From: Arthrobacter sp. AQ5-06
GTDB lineage: Bacteria > Actinomycetota > Actinomycetes > Actinomycetales > Micrococcaceae
Direction of reading: 5' to 3'
Assembly: GCF_003287955.1 (NCBI RefSeq)
Contig: NZ_QMKP01000007.1
Span: 124,001-188,000, forward strand
DNA length: 64,000 nt
Shown here: in pieces, positions 35,277-44,863 of the stretch
Numbering within the stretch: the first letter of the stretch is position 1
Layout: the number at the start of each line of letters is the position of its first letter
Notes under the pieces: generated by a model
Told to the model about the DNA's origin: nothing
Databases searched by the model: none
Seen by the model: the letters and a program-made list of their open reading frames with translations, nothing else
Program-made: the position numbers and the translations under genes

Positions 35277-38072
35277 ATGAACGCCGTCCAGAGGTTCATC
35301 AGAAGCAAAGTGCTGCTGCTGACCGCGGCCATTTTGATCGCAGCCATGTGCTTGTCGGTCCTCGTCCAAGGCCAGTCTCAGGCCGCGCTTAACCGGACGG
35401 TGGATGAGAACTCGCGGGGACTCTACGACGTCCTGGTCCAGGCCAAGGCAGGCTCCGGTGCGTTGATGCAGCCGGAGATCGCCAATGGCGGCGGCGGCAT
35501 CAGCTTTGACCAACTCGAGAACCTCCGGAAGCTTTCCGGAACCTCCGTGGCGGCCCCCATCAGCCTGGTGTCCCGCGTAACGCAGAACCTGGAAGCGCCG
35601 CGGCTCGACGCCATGGACTTCCTTGGCTACAACTCCGGACTCGCAGGCACGGCCACCACGGACCAGGCCGCCGGCGCAACGGCCCCCAGCAAATGGCCCG
35701 CCGCCGAGTCTGTGCTCGGCGACACTGCCAAGAACTACCGCCTGACCGCCAGCGCCGTCAGCTCCGACGGCGTCTCCGAGCAGACCCTGTTCAAGTCCAC
35801 CGCCGAGGGCACCCTGGGCAAGGCCCGCCTCATCGAAGAGCAGGCGGCCGGTGGCACGAGCATCCGGATCGCCCCTCCCGCAGGTGAGACGGGCATCAAG
35901 TTCCCGGCTCCCGCCGGCGGCTCCGAACACAACCTGTTCAATCTTTCGGTGTCACTGCCGCTGTCTCCCGAAGTGACGGAGTCCGTGGTCGCCGTCGACC
36001 CCGTCTCCGAGCGCGCACTGCTTGGCTCGGCGGGCGACTTCTTGGCCCCGCTGGAGAAGGCCCCGCCCGCTGACGCGCGGAACGCCGGTGCCATTGGCCG
36101 CCACTTCGAAAGCCTGTTCACGAATGGCATCAGCCCGGAAGAGCTCAAGGAGGGCCCTGACTTCCTCGGCGTCAAGCTCAAGTACTGGGCACCGCTGATG
36201 ACGCAGTACCAGCAGGCGAAGCGCAGCGGGCAGCTGACTGCGGACTCGCAGGCCATTCCCCTGATTGTCCGTTCCGGCACGTCCCTGGATCTTAAGTACA
36301 ACGTCAAGATCGAGGAGATCGACGCCGCGGGCAAGGTGGTCAAGGAAGTCGGCACCGCCACGCGTTCCCTCGGCAAGGACTACCTGCCGTTTGTGTCCAA
36401 GGACCCCTTCGCTCTGTCCTGGCCCGGTTCCACCGATCACTCCGGTCTCCTCGGCAGCGCCGGCAACTTCAACCAGGGGCTCTACACCCCGGCTACGTGG
36501 AGCACTGACTTCGCTGCCGCGCCGAAGTACACCGACGGCGACGCCGCGGCCAATGGCGCGGTCCAGAAAACCGCCGTTCCCAGAGACTGGGTCACCGTTA
36601 ACCGGCTGCCGGAAAAGGGTGCCAACGGCGCCCCGGTGGACCAGACGCAGCGTGAACCCGTGGATGAACGTTCCTACCGGGAAGACCTGGCGACAGGGGA
36701 GAAGCTCGCGGCTCCGCTGGCCATGGTTTACGGCACGTTTGACCCCGCCGCCGTGGAGAAAGCTGCCGGCGACGTCAACCGCCTCCCGCTGGGTGGCTAC
36801 GACCCCGCTCCGTTTACCCTCACCAAGGACGCCGAAGGCAAGTCGGTCACCGCTACCAAACTCAAGCCCTCACTTAGTGCCACCGGACTGGCAAGCCAGT
36901 CGGCCGGCGCCATCACGGACTTCTACGGCCTGGCAGCAGCCCGCGGCTACAAGGACAACGCCGCCGTGATCGATGCGGTGCGTGTCCGGGCCAAGGCCCC
37001 GGGCAGCTGGAAGGAAGCCCAGCCGGACGTCGAAAGGCTCGCCGGCGAGATCCGCGAAATGGGCCTTGAGGCTACTGTCGTGGCCGGTTCCGCCCGTGAA
37101 GACGCCAGCATTTTTGTCCCCGGATACTCAAAGGACGACGCCGGCAAGGAGTCAGCGCTGGGCACTGTCCAGCAGTCCTGGGTCCGGCAGAACGCGGCCG
37201 ACGCAGTCTCCGGCTCGCTGACCGGGACCAACGTCACACTGCTCTTCCTCACCCTTTGCGGAGCCGCGCTGTTGACCGGCGCCTCCACCGTCAGCTACAT
37301 CCGGAAACGCAAACGCGAAGCCGGAACCCTCCGCGCCATGGGCTGGACCCAGCTGCGCATCAGGAACTGGGTGCTCGAGGAATTCGGTGTCGGCGCTGCC
37401 CTGCTCGCGGTGGCCGGGATCATCCTGAGCCTGGTGAGCTGGAGCGTGACCACAGCCATCGTCTCGGCCTCCGTCCTGGTCCTGTATGCGGCAGCGGCCT
37501 TCTTCGCCGCGCAACAGCTGCGTCACCGTGATGAGGTGGACCAGGAACCGCAGCACGACGAGCGGCTGATCCCGGTGGACTCCCCGCTGACGTTTGCCAA
37601 CCGGCAGCTCAGTACGAACAAGTTCAATACCCTGTCCCTGGCCGTCGCAGTAGGCGTGTTTGGAGCCGCGGTGGGTGGGCTCGTGGCTCTGCTCATCGAC
37701 ATTCCACGCGCCGCGGGAGCGAGTGCGCTCAGCGGGCTGGCTGCAGCAAGCGTGGCGCTGCCCAGTATGCTTCTGGCCCTCGCCGGCGTCGCAGTGGGGC
37801 TGGTCCTGACCCTGGTCACCGGCAGGTTTGAGCTCAACGCCAAACGCCAGTACCTGGGCATTCTCGAAGCAATGGGCTGGAACCCGGACATGCTGCGCCA
37901 GGTCCGCCTCTTCGAAAACGCGCTGGTGGGCACGGTGGCCCTGCCGCTGGGCGTCCTGGGCGCGCTGGGCATCGGGCTCCTCCTGGCCCCCTATGCCGCG
38001 CTGTGGGCCGGAGTCGCCGGCCTGGTGGCTGTACTTTGCTGGATACCGATTGCAACGAAAGTGGTCCAATGA
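35277..38072 (+). CDS. FtsX-like ABC exporter permease
   Basis: This is a 931-residue membrane protein. An N-terminal helix (SKVLLLTAAILIAAMCLSVL) is followed by an extracytoplasmic region of about 600 residues. The first membrane block near residue 655 includes LLFLTLCGAALLTGASTVSY and RKRKREAGTLRAMGWTQLRI, the FtsX-family motif, and a second repeat has RQYLGILEAMGWNPDMLRQV. MacB/FtsX-type proteins act as mechanical transmitters or lipid and peptide exporters rather than classical pumps. It overlaps the ATPase gene by 4 bp (ATGA). Confidence 0.82.
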   Translation: MNAVQRFIRSKVLLLTAAILIAAMCLSVLVQGQSQAALNRTVDENSRGLYDVLVQAKAGSGALMQPEIANGGGGISFDQLENLRKLSGTSVAAPISLVSRVTQNLEAPRLDAMDFLGYNSGLAGTATTDQAAGATAPSKWPAAESVLGDTAKNYRLTASAVSSDGVSEQTLFKSTAEGTLGKARLIEEQAAGGTSIRIAPPAGETGIKFPAPAGGSEHNLFNLSVSLPLSPEVTESVVAVDPVSERALLGSAGDFLAPLEKAPPADARNAGAIGRHFESLFTNGISPEELKEGPDFLGVKLKYWAPLMTQYQQAKRSGQLTADSQAIPLIVRSGTSLDLKYNVKIEEIDAAGKVVKEVGTATRSLGKDYLPFVSKDPFALSWPGSTDHSGLLGSAGNFNQGLYTPATWSTDFAAAPKYTDGDAAANGAVQKTAVPRDWVTVNRLPEKGANGAPVDQTQREPVDERSYREDLATGEKLAAPLAMVYGTFDPAAVEKAAGDVNRLPLGGYDPAPFTLTKDAEGKSVTATKLKPSLSATGLASQSAGAITDFYGLAAARGYKDNAAVIDAVRVRAKAPGSWKEAQPDVERLAGEIREMGLEATVVAGSAREDASIFVPGYSKDDAGKESALGTVQQSWVRQNAADAVSGSLTGTNVTLLFLTLCGAALLTGASTVSYIRKRKREAGTLRAMGWTQLRIRNWVLEEFGVGAALLAVAGIILSLVSWSVTTAIVSASVLVLYAAAAFFAAQQLRHRDEVDQEPQHDERLIPVDSPLTFANRQLSTNKFNTLSLAVAVGVFGAAVGGLVALLIDIPRAAGASALSGLAAASVALPSMLLALAGVAVGLVLTLVTGRFELNAKRQYLGILEAMGWNPDMLRQVRLFENALVGTVALPLGVLGALGIGLLLAPYAALWAGVAGLVAVLCWIPIATKVVQ

Positions 38073-38824
38073 CAAACGAGACGAATGTTCACCGGAGCCG
38101 GAGGTCCGGCCCGGCTGTGGCGCCCCTGCAGACCCGTGCCAACACCATCGTCAAGGCCGCGGACCACGGGACCCCGCTGGAACTGAGCGACATCACCATC
38201 CGCTACGGCGGCGGCAAGAGCGGTGCCGAAGCCGTCAGCGTTGTGGAGGGCTTCGACCTTACGCTGCACGCCGGCGAGATGCACTGCGTGGCCGGCCGAA
38301 GCGGATCCGGCAAGACCAGCATCCTGACAGTGGGCGCGGGACTGACCCTGCCGACGTCGGGCCGTGTCTTCTGGGAAGGGGATTCCCTCGAAAGCATGGG
38401 CGACGACGAAATCGCCGACCGCCGTCGGGCCCTGATCGGTTACGTTGACCAGGGCGGCGCCCTGATCGACGGCATGAGCGCCCTCGAGAACGTGCTCCTG
38501 CCGGCTGTGCCCGACGGCGAGGTGGACCAGCGCCGCGACATGGCCAAGGACCTCCTGGACCTGGTGGGCCTGGGCCGCCGGATGCGGCACCGTCCGGCCC
38601 AGCTTTCCGGTGGTGAACGCCAGCGTGTGGCGATCGCGCGCGCCCTGATCCTGGGCACGCGTGTGCTGGTGGTTGATGAGCCCACGGCCAGCCTGGACCG
38701 GGCCTCCGCCAACCGCATCATCAGCATCCTCAAGGACACCACCTCGGACGGAATCGCAGTACTGGTCGCTTCCCACGACCACGAACTGGTCCGCCTGAGC
38801 GATACGCTGACTGAACTGATCTAG
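38069..38824 (+). CDS. ABC exporter ATPase (MacB/LolD-like)
   Basis: This 251-residue ATPase has Walker A GRSGSGKTS, signature LSGGERQRVAIARALILG, Walker B VLVVDEPTASLD and the H-loop in ASHDHELVRLSD. The start at 38069 is fixed by the ATGA overlap with the permease stop; a 33-residue tail precedes the nucleotide-binding domain. Together with the upstream permease it forms a two-gene FtsX-type exporter. Confidence 0.87.
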   Translation: MTNETNVHRSRRSGPAVAPLQTRANTIVKAADHGTPLELSDITIRYGGGKSGAEAVSVVEGFDLTLHAGEMHCVAGRSGSGKTSILTVGAGLTLPTSGRVFWEGDSLESMGDDEIADRRRALIGYVDQGGALIDGMSALENVLLPAVPDGEVDQRRDMAKDLLDLVGLGRRMRHRPAQLSGGERQRVAIARALILGTRVLVVDEPTASLDRASANRIISILKDTTSDGIAVLVASHDHELVRLSDTLTELI

Positions 38825-38858
38825 CCCTACCCCTTCGCACCAAAGGTAACGTCCGCAC

Positions 38859-40418
38859 GTGAGCGCAACAGACAAAACCCCGTTCTACATCACCACGGCT
38901 ATCACCTACCCGAACGGTGTTCCGCATATCGGGCATGCCTACGAGTACATCGCCACCGACGCCATGGCACGCTTCAAGCGGCTTGACGGCTTTGACGTGA
39001 TGTTCCTGACGGGCACGGATGAGCACGGCATGAAGATTGCGCAGGCGGCCGAGAAGGAAGGCGTCACGCCCAAGGAGCTGGTGGACCGCAACTCGGAAGT
39101 TTACAAGTCTGCCCACGCCGCGCTGGGGATCACCTACGACCGCTTCATCCGGACCACGGACGCTGACCACTATGCCGCGTCGCAGGCCATCTGGAAGAAG
39201 ATGGAAGCCAAAGGCGATATCTACCTGTCGAAGTACGAGGGCTGGTACTCCGTCCGGGACGAAGCGTTCTACGTCGAGGACGACACCGTGGTCAAGGACG
39301 ACGGCGTGCGCTACTCCAAGGAGACGGACACCGAGGTGACCTGGACGGCTGAGGAGAGCTACTTCTTCCGGCTGTCCTCCTACCAGGACCGCCTGCTGGC
39401 GCTGTACGAGGCCCAGCCGGAGTTCGGGGCACCGCAGTCCCGCTTCAACGAGGTCATCAGCTTCGTCAAGCGCGGACTCGAAGACCTGTCGATCAGCCGC
39501 ACCACCTTCGACTGGGGCGTCCCTGTCCCCGGCAACGACAAGCACGTGATGTATGTCTGGGTGGATGCGCTCACCAACTACCTGACCGGCGTCGGCTACC
39601 CGGACGTCGATTCGGAATCATTCAGGAAGTTCTGGCCCGCCGACGTGCACGTGATCGGCAAGGACATCTCACGGTTCCACGCCATCTACTGGCCGGCGTT
39701 CCTGATGAGCGCCGGCATCGAACTGCCCAAGCGCGTTGTGATCCACGGCTTCCTGCACAATAACGGCGTGAAGATGTCCAAGTCCCTCGGCAACGTGGTG
39801 GCGCCGGCAGACTTTGTGGCGCAGTACGGCCTGGACCAGGTACGGTTCTTCTTCCTCCGCGAGGTCCCGTTCGGCGCCGACGGCAGCTACAACCATGAGG
39901 CCATTGTGGGCCGCATGAACTCGGATCTGGCCAACAACTTCGGCAACCTGGCGCAGCGTTCGCTGTCCATGGTGGCCAAGAACTGCGAGGGCCGGGTACC
40001 GGTTCCGGGTGCCTTCGCGGCTGAAGACAACGCGATCCTGGCGCAGGCCAACGGGCTCCTCGAAACGGCCCGGGCAGCCTTCGAAAGGCAGGAATTCAGC
40101 CGCGCACTCGAGGCCATCTGGGGCGTCCTGGGGGACACCAACGCCTACTTCGCCGAGCAGGCCCCCTGGGTGCTGCGGAAGACCGACGTCGAACGCATGA
40201 ACACCGTGCTGTACGTGACGCTGGAGGTGCTGCGCATCGTGGCCATCCTGGCCCAGCCCGTGATGCCCACCGCCACCGCCGCACTGTTGGACACCCTGGG
40301 ACAGCCCGACGGCGGATCCCGCCAGTTCTCCGCGCTCACCACGCCGATTGTCGCCGGAACGCCGCTGCCGGCTCCGGCGCCCGTCTTCCCCAAGTACGAA
40401 GAGCCGGCCGAAGCCTAA
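38859..40418 (+). CDS. metG: Methionyl-tRNA synthetase
   Basis: This 519-residue class I synthetase has the HIGH motif in [20 protein letters not shown], the KMSKS motif in [14 protein letters not shown] and an anticodon-binding helical domain at the C-terminus. It lacks the C-terminal EMAP/Trbp111-like dimerisation domain, as do the short actinobacterial enzymes. The start is GTG 38859. A long GC-rich gap follows it. Confidence 0.94.
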   Translation: MSATDKTPFYITTAITYPNGVPHIGHAYEYIATDAMARFKRLDGFDVMFLTGTDEHGMKIAQAAEKEGVTPKELVDRNSEVYKSAHAALGITYDRFIRTTDADHYAASQAIWKKMEAKGDIYLSKYEGWYSVRDEAFYVEDDTVVKDDGVRYSKETDTEVTWTAEESYFFRLSSYQDRLLALYEAQPEFGAPQSRFNEVISFVKRGLEDLSISRTTFDWGVPVPGNDKHVMYVWVDALTNYLTGVGYPDVDSESFRKFWPADVHVIGKDISRFHAIYWPAFLMSAGIELPKRVVIHGFLHNNGVKMSKSLGNVVAPADFVAQYGLDQVRFFFLREVPFGADGSYNHEAIVGRMNSDLANNFGNLAQRSLSMVAKNCEGRVPVPGAFAAEDNAILAQANGLLETARAAFERQEFSRALEAIWGVLGDTNAYFAEQAPWVLRKTDVERMNTVLYVTLEVLRIVAILAQPVMPTATAALLDTLGQPDGGSRQFSALTTPIVAGTPLPAPAPVFPKYEEPAEA

Positions 40419-40687
40419 GAGCAGTCCGGGCGGGCTCTCTGTGCCGGCCCGGACCGAGTAGGTTTCCGTGCCTGTCAGTAGGACCCGACTTGGAAGGCGG
40501 GTACTGAGTACTGGGGACACCTTGCTGTCCGTCTGCCTAGCCTTATCTGGTTAGCAAACTGATGTTTCGCATCTGGGAGAACCGTCGCCCCGATGCTGTC
40601 TGTTTGCCGTTTGACCCGTCAGGTTGGGGCGGTCGCCGTTCTCTTTTATGTCTGATCAGTTTGAACCAGACAATGATGGAGACGGAA

Positions 40688-41569
40688 ATGAAACGTATCC
40701 TTGCCGCATTAGGCGTCACGAGTCTCGCACTGCTCGGTGCCTCGGCCACAGCAATTGCATCGCCGGCAGAATCACCCGGTGGTGGGGACATGATCACCAT
40801 CTGCCATGCAACGGGCTCAGCAAGCAACCCTTACGTGCAGATAACCATTAGCCTCAACGGGCTCCAAGGGCACGCGAACGCCAACCACCAGCTCGAGGAA
40901 GACATCATCCCTCCCAATTCCGGGGATGTCCTGCCAGCAGGGCAGAACCTGGACAAGATGGACTGGTGGAACGCGGGCTGCAACGCGCCCGGGAACGGAA
41001 ACGGCAACGGGAACGGAAACGGAAACGGAAACGGGAATGGTAACGGTGACCACAAGATCACCATCTGCCACGCCACCGGTTCGGCGACTAATCCGTATGT
41101 GGTGATCACCGTCGACCTGCACGGACTTAATGGTCACGCCAATGCCAACCACCAGCTCAGCGAGGACATCATCCCGCCGAACAGTGGAAACATTGTGCCG
41201 GAGGGCCAGAACTGGACGGCCTCGGGGCAGGCAACTTTCGACAACGGTTGCGTTCCCACAACTGTGATTCCGCCAGTCAATCCGCCAGTCAATCCGCCAG
41301 TGAATCCGCCAGTGAATCCGCCAGCAGGCACACCCGTGACGCAGGGCGGAGCTCCCAGTGGGGCGGTTGTCGGAACGCCGGCAGGTGTTGGTGCCGTAGT
41401 TGCCAACAACCCTGGCTTCAATGTCCAGACTTCAGTGGCAGGTTCCACCGACGTTGCCGTTGCCCCCTGGGCCGCCGGCATCGTGGTGATGCTGCTCGCT
41501 GCAGCGGGAGTAGCCGCCCGCAAGACGCTGGCGGCCAGCGGTACCGTGTCCGGGCCTCGGAAGGAGTGA
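40688..41569 (+). CDS. Secreted, wall-anchor-like surface protein with duplicated ICHATGS domain
   Basis: This 293-residue protein has a signal peptide (MKRILAALGVTSLALLGASA) and two near-identical domains: ITICHATGSASNPYVQITIS..GHANANHQLEEDIIPPNSG near residues 35-95 and a second copy near 120-180. A Gly-Asn repeat links them and Asn-Pro-Pro-Val repeats follow. The C-terminus is NPGFNVQTSV, a spacer, a hydrophobic helix (AAGIVVMLLAAAGVAA) and a basic end. That layout resembles a sortase sorting signal without LPXTG; a sortase gene follows 115 bp later. The ATG at 40688 has GGAGACGG upstream. Confidence 0.72.
   Translation: MKRILAALGVTSLALLGASATAIASPAESPGGGDMITICHATGSASNPYVQITISLNGLQGHANANHQLEEDIIPPNSGDVLPAGQNLDKMDWWNAGCNAPGNGNGNGNGNGNGNGNGNGDHKITICHATGSATNPYVVITVDLHGLNGHANANHQLSEDIIPPNSGNIVPEGQNWTASGQATFDNGCVPTTVIPPVNPPVNPPVNPPVNPPAGTPVTQGGAPSGAVVGTPAGVGAVVANNPGFNVQTSVAGSTDVAVAPWAAGIVVMLLAAAGVAARKTLAASGTVSGPRKE
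40991..41047 (+). repeat. Tandem hexamer repeat (GGAAAC-like) coding Gly-Asn
   Basis: About nine imperfect copies of a 6-bp unit (GGAAAC, GGCAAC, GGGAAC variants) encode the (Gly-Asn)n linker between the two ICHATGS domains. Such repeats can change copy number in frame by slippage. Confidence 0.8.
41266..41325 (+). repeat. Tandem 12-bp repeat coding Pro-Val-Asn-Pro
   Basis: Five nearly identical units of GTCAATCCGCCA or GTGAATCCGCCA encode a PVNP-type stalk between the second domain and the C-terminal helix. Copy-number change would alter stalk length in frame. Confidence 0.85.
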
Positions 41570-41608
41570 CGCCGGATCCTGGCGCCCGCACGGGCGCTGT
41601 TTGAATCA

Positions 41609-41648
41609 CCGGCAGGCGCCGTGGCCGCAAGGGCACGGCGCCTGCCGG
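41609..41648 (+). terminator. Hairpin after the surface protein gene
   Basis: CCGGCAGGCGCCGTG (41609-41623) is exactly complementary to CACGGCGCCTGCCGG (41634-41648) around a 10-nt loop. No U-run follows. It may slow or end transcription between the surface protein and the sortase. Confidence 0.5.
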
Positions 41649-41684
41649 CAAACCGGGTAAGTCCGACTGGCATGCGGGGTAACC

Positions 41685-42434
41685 ATGGACAGCGATCATT
41701 CACCTGAATCAACGGAATCACCTCCGTCCCAGGATCAGGCAGGCCGTTTGCCGGACGCGGGGCGGGGAAGGCTCTTCACCGCCAAGAGCATCGCCTTCGT
41801 GGCGCTCTGTGGCGTGCTGGCCTTCCTGGCGTTCGCATTCCTCCCATTCTTGGCCGGGCCCGGGACTTCGCCGACGGTGACCGGGGTTGCTGTGCAGCCG
41901 ACGGTCCCGGCGCAAACACCGTCCACCCCCACGCCCCCGGTGGACATCGGCGCGCCGGTCCCGGCCGGTCCGGCAGCGTCGCCTCCGCAGAGACTCGTGT
42001 ACCCGGCCGCAGACATCGATGTGGCGGTCCATCCGCTCGAACCCACCGGCGAGGACCAGGCCACCCAGACCATCGTGCCGCCCCCCACGATGGACGGCTA
42101 CTGGCTGTCGCCCTACGGTGTGCCCGGAGCGGGCTCGGTCAATACCACTTACATCGCCGGGCATAGCTGGATGGACAGGGACGCGCCGTTCAACCGGCTC
42201 AGTACCCACGCGGCCGCAGGTGACAGGGTGACAGTGGCCACAGCCACGGGTGAAGTGGCTTACCTGGTGGATTCGGTGACCACCTACGTCAAGTCCGGTC
42301 TCAAAGACAGCCCCATCTGGCAAGTGGCACCCAACAGGCTGGTCCTCATTTCCTGTTACACGGATGATTTCTGGGGCACCAACGTGGTGGTGGTGGCCTC
42401 ACCCGAGGACCCACTCCTTCGTCTCAACAAATGA
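41685..42434 (+). CDS. Class F-like sortase
   Basis: This 249-residue protein has a cytoplasmic N-terminus, one membrane helix near residues 35-57 (FVALCGVLAFLAFAFLPFLA), a Pro/Thr linker and a C-terminal sortase barrel. The catalytic histidine is in YIAGHSWMDRD and the cysteine in LVLISCYTDDFWGTNVVVVA. The arginine usually found a few residues after the cysteine is not seen; GTN occupies that place. It should join a surface protein to the wall, and the neighbour at 40688 is the obvious substrate candidate. Confidence 0.8.
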   Translation: MDSDHSPESTESPPSQDQAGRLPDAGRGRLFTAKSIAFVALCGVLAFLAFAFLPFLAGPGTSPTVTGVAVQPTVPAQTPSTPTPPVDIGAPVPAGPAASPPQRLVYPAADIDVAVHPLEPTGEDQATQTIVPPPTMDGYWLSPYGVPGAGSVNTTYIAGHSWMDRDAPFNRLSTHAAAGDRVTVATATGEVAYLVDSVTTYVKSGLKDSPIWQVAPNRLVLISCYTDDFWGTNVVVVASPEDPLLRLNK

Positions 42435-42437
42435 GAC
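42421..42437. promoter_or_regulatory. NdgR/LtbR-type operator candidate upstream of leuB
   Basis: GTCTCA-ACAAA-TGAGAC is a perfect palindrome with a 5-bp spacer, overlapping the last codons of the sortase gene. It ends 3 bp before the leuB -35 (TTGTCC, 42441-42446), where a bound dimer could block or help polymerase. Confidence 0.65.
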
Positions 42438-42440
42438 TGA

Positions 42441-42468
42441 TTGTCCGGCATGCGGATGATCTTAATAT
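42441..42468 (+). promoter_or_regulatory. leuB promoter
   Basis: The -35 TTGTCC (42441-42446), a 16-bp spacer and -10 TAATAT (42463-42468) precede the ATG at 42478 by 9 nt. There is no ribosome binding site, so the mRNA would be leaderless or nearly so. Confidence 0.6.
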
Positions 42469-42477
42469 TCTTGGAAC

Positions 42478-43530
42478 ATGAGCGCATCCACAATCAATCT
42501 CGCTGTCATTCCCGGAGACGGCATTGGCCCGGAAGTCATTGCCGAGGCACTGAAAGTCCTCGAAAAGGCAGTCGCCGCTGAAGGCGTTGTCCTCGAGCAG
42601 ACCCACTACAAGCTCGGCGCCGAGCACTGGCTGGCCACCGGCGAGACCCTTCCGGATGAGGTCCTCACCGACCTGCGCACGCGGGACGCGATCCTCTTCG
42701 GTGCGGTCGGTGCAGCCCCCGGCGACACCCGGATTCCGTCCGGCATCATCGAGCGGGAGATGCTGCTCAAGCTCCGCTTCAGCCTGGACCACTACGTCAA
42801 CCTGCGGCCGTCGCGGCTGTACGGAACGGTAGGCAGCCCGCTGGCGAATCCCGGCACCGTTGATTTTATCGTTGTCCGCGAGGGGACCGAGGGTCCGTAC
42901 GTAGGTAACGGCGGCTCCCTTCGCACCGGCACGCCCCACGAGGTGGCCACCGAAGTCTCACTGAATACGGCCTATGGCGTGGAGCGGGTTGTCCGCGATG
43001 CCTTCCGCCGCGCCAGCGCCCGCGAACGCAAGCATGTGACGCTGGTGCACAAGCACAACGTCCTGGTCTACGCCGGCCACCTGTGGAAGCGCACGGTCGA
43101 GGCGGTGGCCCAGGAATTCCCCGAGGTCACCCACGATTACCTGCATGTTGATGCGGCCACCATCTTTATGGTCACCAACCCGTCCCGCTTCGATGTCATT
43201 GTCACCGACAACCTCTTCGGTGACATCCTGACTGACCTCGCTGCAGCCATCACCGGCGGCATCGGCCTGGCGGCATCCGGCAACATCAACATGGACCGCA
43301 CCGCTCCGTCCATGTTCGAACCCGTCCACGGCTCGGCCCCGGACATCGCCGGCCAGCAGAAGGCGGATCCCACTGCTGCCATCCTGTCGGCGGTGCTCCT
43401 GCTGGACCACCTCGGCTACACCGTCGCGGCCCGCAGGATCGAAGCTGCGGTGATCGCCGACGTCGAAACCCGCGACGGCGGCGCCCGCAGCACCAGGGCC
43501 GTCGGGGATGCCATCGCTGCAGCGCTCTAG
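42478..43530 (+). CDS. leuB: 3-isopropylmalate dehydrogenase
   Basis: This 350-residue NAD enzyme oxidatively decarboxylates 3-isopropylmalate in leucine synthesis. It starts [20 protein letters not shown]; the substrate and metal site includes [19 protein letters not shown] and [19 protein letters not shown], and the adenine site is [20 protein letters not shown]. It lies far from leuCD (56426) but shares the same operator motif. Confidence 0.95.
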   Translation: MSASTINLAVIPGDGIGPEVIAEALKVLEKAVAAEGVVLEQTHYKLGAEHWLATGETLPDEVLTDLRTRDAILFGAVGAAPGDTRIPSGIIEREMLLKLRFSLDHYVNLRPSRLYGTVGSPLANPGTVDFIVVREGTEGPYVGNGGSLRTGTPHEVATEVSLNTAYGVERVVRDAFRRASARERKHVTLVHKHNVLVYAGHLWKRTVEAVAQEFPEVTHDYLHVDAATIFMVTNPSRFDVIVTDNLFGDILTDLAAAITGGIGLAASGNINMDRTAPSMFEPVHGSAPDIAGQQKADPTAAILSAVLLLDHLGYTVAARRIEAAVIADVETRDGGARSTRAVGDAIAAAL

Positions 43531-43641
43531 GCCCGGCCAGCAGGTCCTGCCAACGGGCGTAAGCTTGTTTCGAATCACCAAATGCTGCCCTGCGGTTCAG
43601 TGCTGAACCACATTCAGAAGGCAGCCGATCGTGGAGGAACC

Positions 43642-44754
43642 ATGACTCAGACCGCCCATGGCGTCGAATTTAACCAGCAGCTCTCGGCAACCCCGAGGTC
43701 AGCTGAAGAGCGTGCAGCCATCCTGGCGAACCCGGGATTTGGCAATTACTTCACCGACCACACCGCCGTCGTCGACTACAGCGTGGACGAGCAGGGCGAG
43801 GGTGGCTGGCACAACGCGCGCGTTGAGGCCTACGGACCCATCTCCCTGGATCCGTCTGCCGCGGTGCTGCACTACGGCCAGGAGATCTTCGAAGGCCTCA
43901 AGGCATACCGCCACGCTGACGGCTCAATCTGGACCTTCCGTCCGGAGGCGAACGCGGCCCGCCTGAACAAGTCGGCGCGGCGCCTTGCACTTCCGGAACT
44001 GCCCGAGGAATACTTCCTCGGCGCCATCCGGGAACTGGTGCAGGCGGACAAGGAATGGGTTCCAGCCGGTGACGGAGAGGCCTTGTACCTGCGCCCGTTC
44101 ATGATCGCCACCGAGGCGTTCCTGGGTGTCCGGGCCGCGCGTGAGGTGTCCTTCCGGGTGATCGCATCGCCCGCCGGCAACTACTTCGGCGGCGTGCTCA
44201 GGCCCGTGTCCATCTGGATCTCCCGCGAGTACGCACGCGCGGGCCGCGGCGGTACCGGGGCGGCCAAGTGCGGCGGCAACTACGCCGCCTCCCTGATCGC
44301 CCAGCAGGAAGCCGAAGCCAACGGCTGCAAGCAGGTCCTCTTCCTGGACCAGTTCAATGACAACGCCGTCGAGGAACTCGGCGGCATGAATGTGTTCTTT
44401 GTGATGAAGGACGGCTCCCTGGTCACTCCCGCGCTCACGGGGACCATCTTGGAAGGCATCACCCGCTCCTCCGTGATGCAGGTGGCGAAGGACATGGGCC
44501 GGGAGGTCACCGAGCGCAAGATCACCCTGGCGGAATGGCGCGACGGCGTGGCCTCGGGCGAGATCGCCGAGGTCTTTGCCTGCGGCACCGCAGCGGTGAT
44601 CACCCCGATCGGTGTCCTGAAGGACACCACCGAATTCATCGGCTCCGAGGACGCGAAGGCGGGGGAGACCACCATGGCCATCCGCGAACAGCTCCTCGGC
44701 ATCCAGACCGGAACCGTGCCGGATACGCACGGCTGGCTGACCCGCCTGGCCTAG
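43642..44754 (+). CDS. ilvE: Branched-chain amino acid aminotransferase
   Basis: This 370-residue fold-type IV PLP enzyme makes the last step of valine, leucine and isoleucine synthesis. The catalytic lysine is in GTGAAKCGGNYAASLIAQQE; LHYGQEIFEGLKAYRHADGS and EVFACGTAAVITPIGVL mark the large-form (eukaryote-like/actinobacterial) BCAT. GGAGG lies 6 nt before the ATG at 43642. It is 111 bp downstream of leuB and may be co-transcribed; a large hairpin ends it. Confidence 0.95.
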   Translation: MTQTAHGVEFNQQLSATPRSAEERAAILANPGFGNYFTDHTAVVDYSVDEQGEGGWHNARVEAYGPISLDPSAAVLHYGQEIFEGLKAYRHADGSIWTFRPEANAARLNKSARRLALPELPEEYFLGAIRELVQADKEWVPAGDGEALYLRPFMIATEAFLGVRAAREVSFRVIASPAGNYFGGVLRPVSIWISREYARAGRGGTGAAKCGGNYAASLIAQQEAEANGCKQVLFLDQFNDNAVEELGGMNVFFVMKDGSLVTPALTGTILEGITRSSVMQVAKDMGREVTERKITLAEWRDGVASGEIAEVFACGTAAVITPIGVLKDTTEFIGSEDAKAGETTMAIREQLLGIQTGTVPDTHGWLTRLA

Positions 44755-44779
44755 GTAGCAGGCAACGCACGCAGGAAAT

Positions 44780-44841
44780 GACGACGGCGGTTGGCCGGCA
44801 CGGTGAGAAGTGACACACGGTGCCGGACAACCGCCGTCGTC
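44780..44841. terminator. Bidirectional terminator between ilvE and the next gene
   Basis: GACGACGGCGGTTG (44780-44793) pairs with CAACCGCCGTCGTC (44828-44841), continued by an inner CCGGCAC/GTGCCGG helix. It separates converging genes. Confidence 0.75.
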
Positions 44842-44863
44842 CGTTAAGGGGTGAGCCGCAGCC

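Noticed and set aside
40419..40687. Possible riboswitch in the 269-bp gap between metG and the surface protein
   Set aside because: Some complementary GC blocks exist (around 40587 and 40628) but no known riboswitch core could be recognised.
40991..41325. CRISPR-like array
   Set aside because: The short repeats are in frame inside a coding sequence with no spacers; they encode protein linkers.
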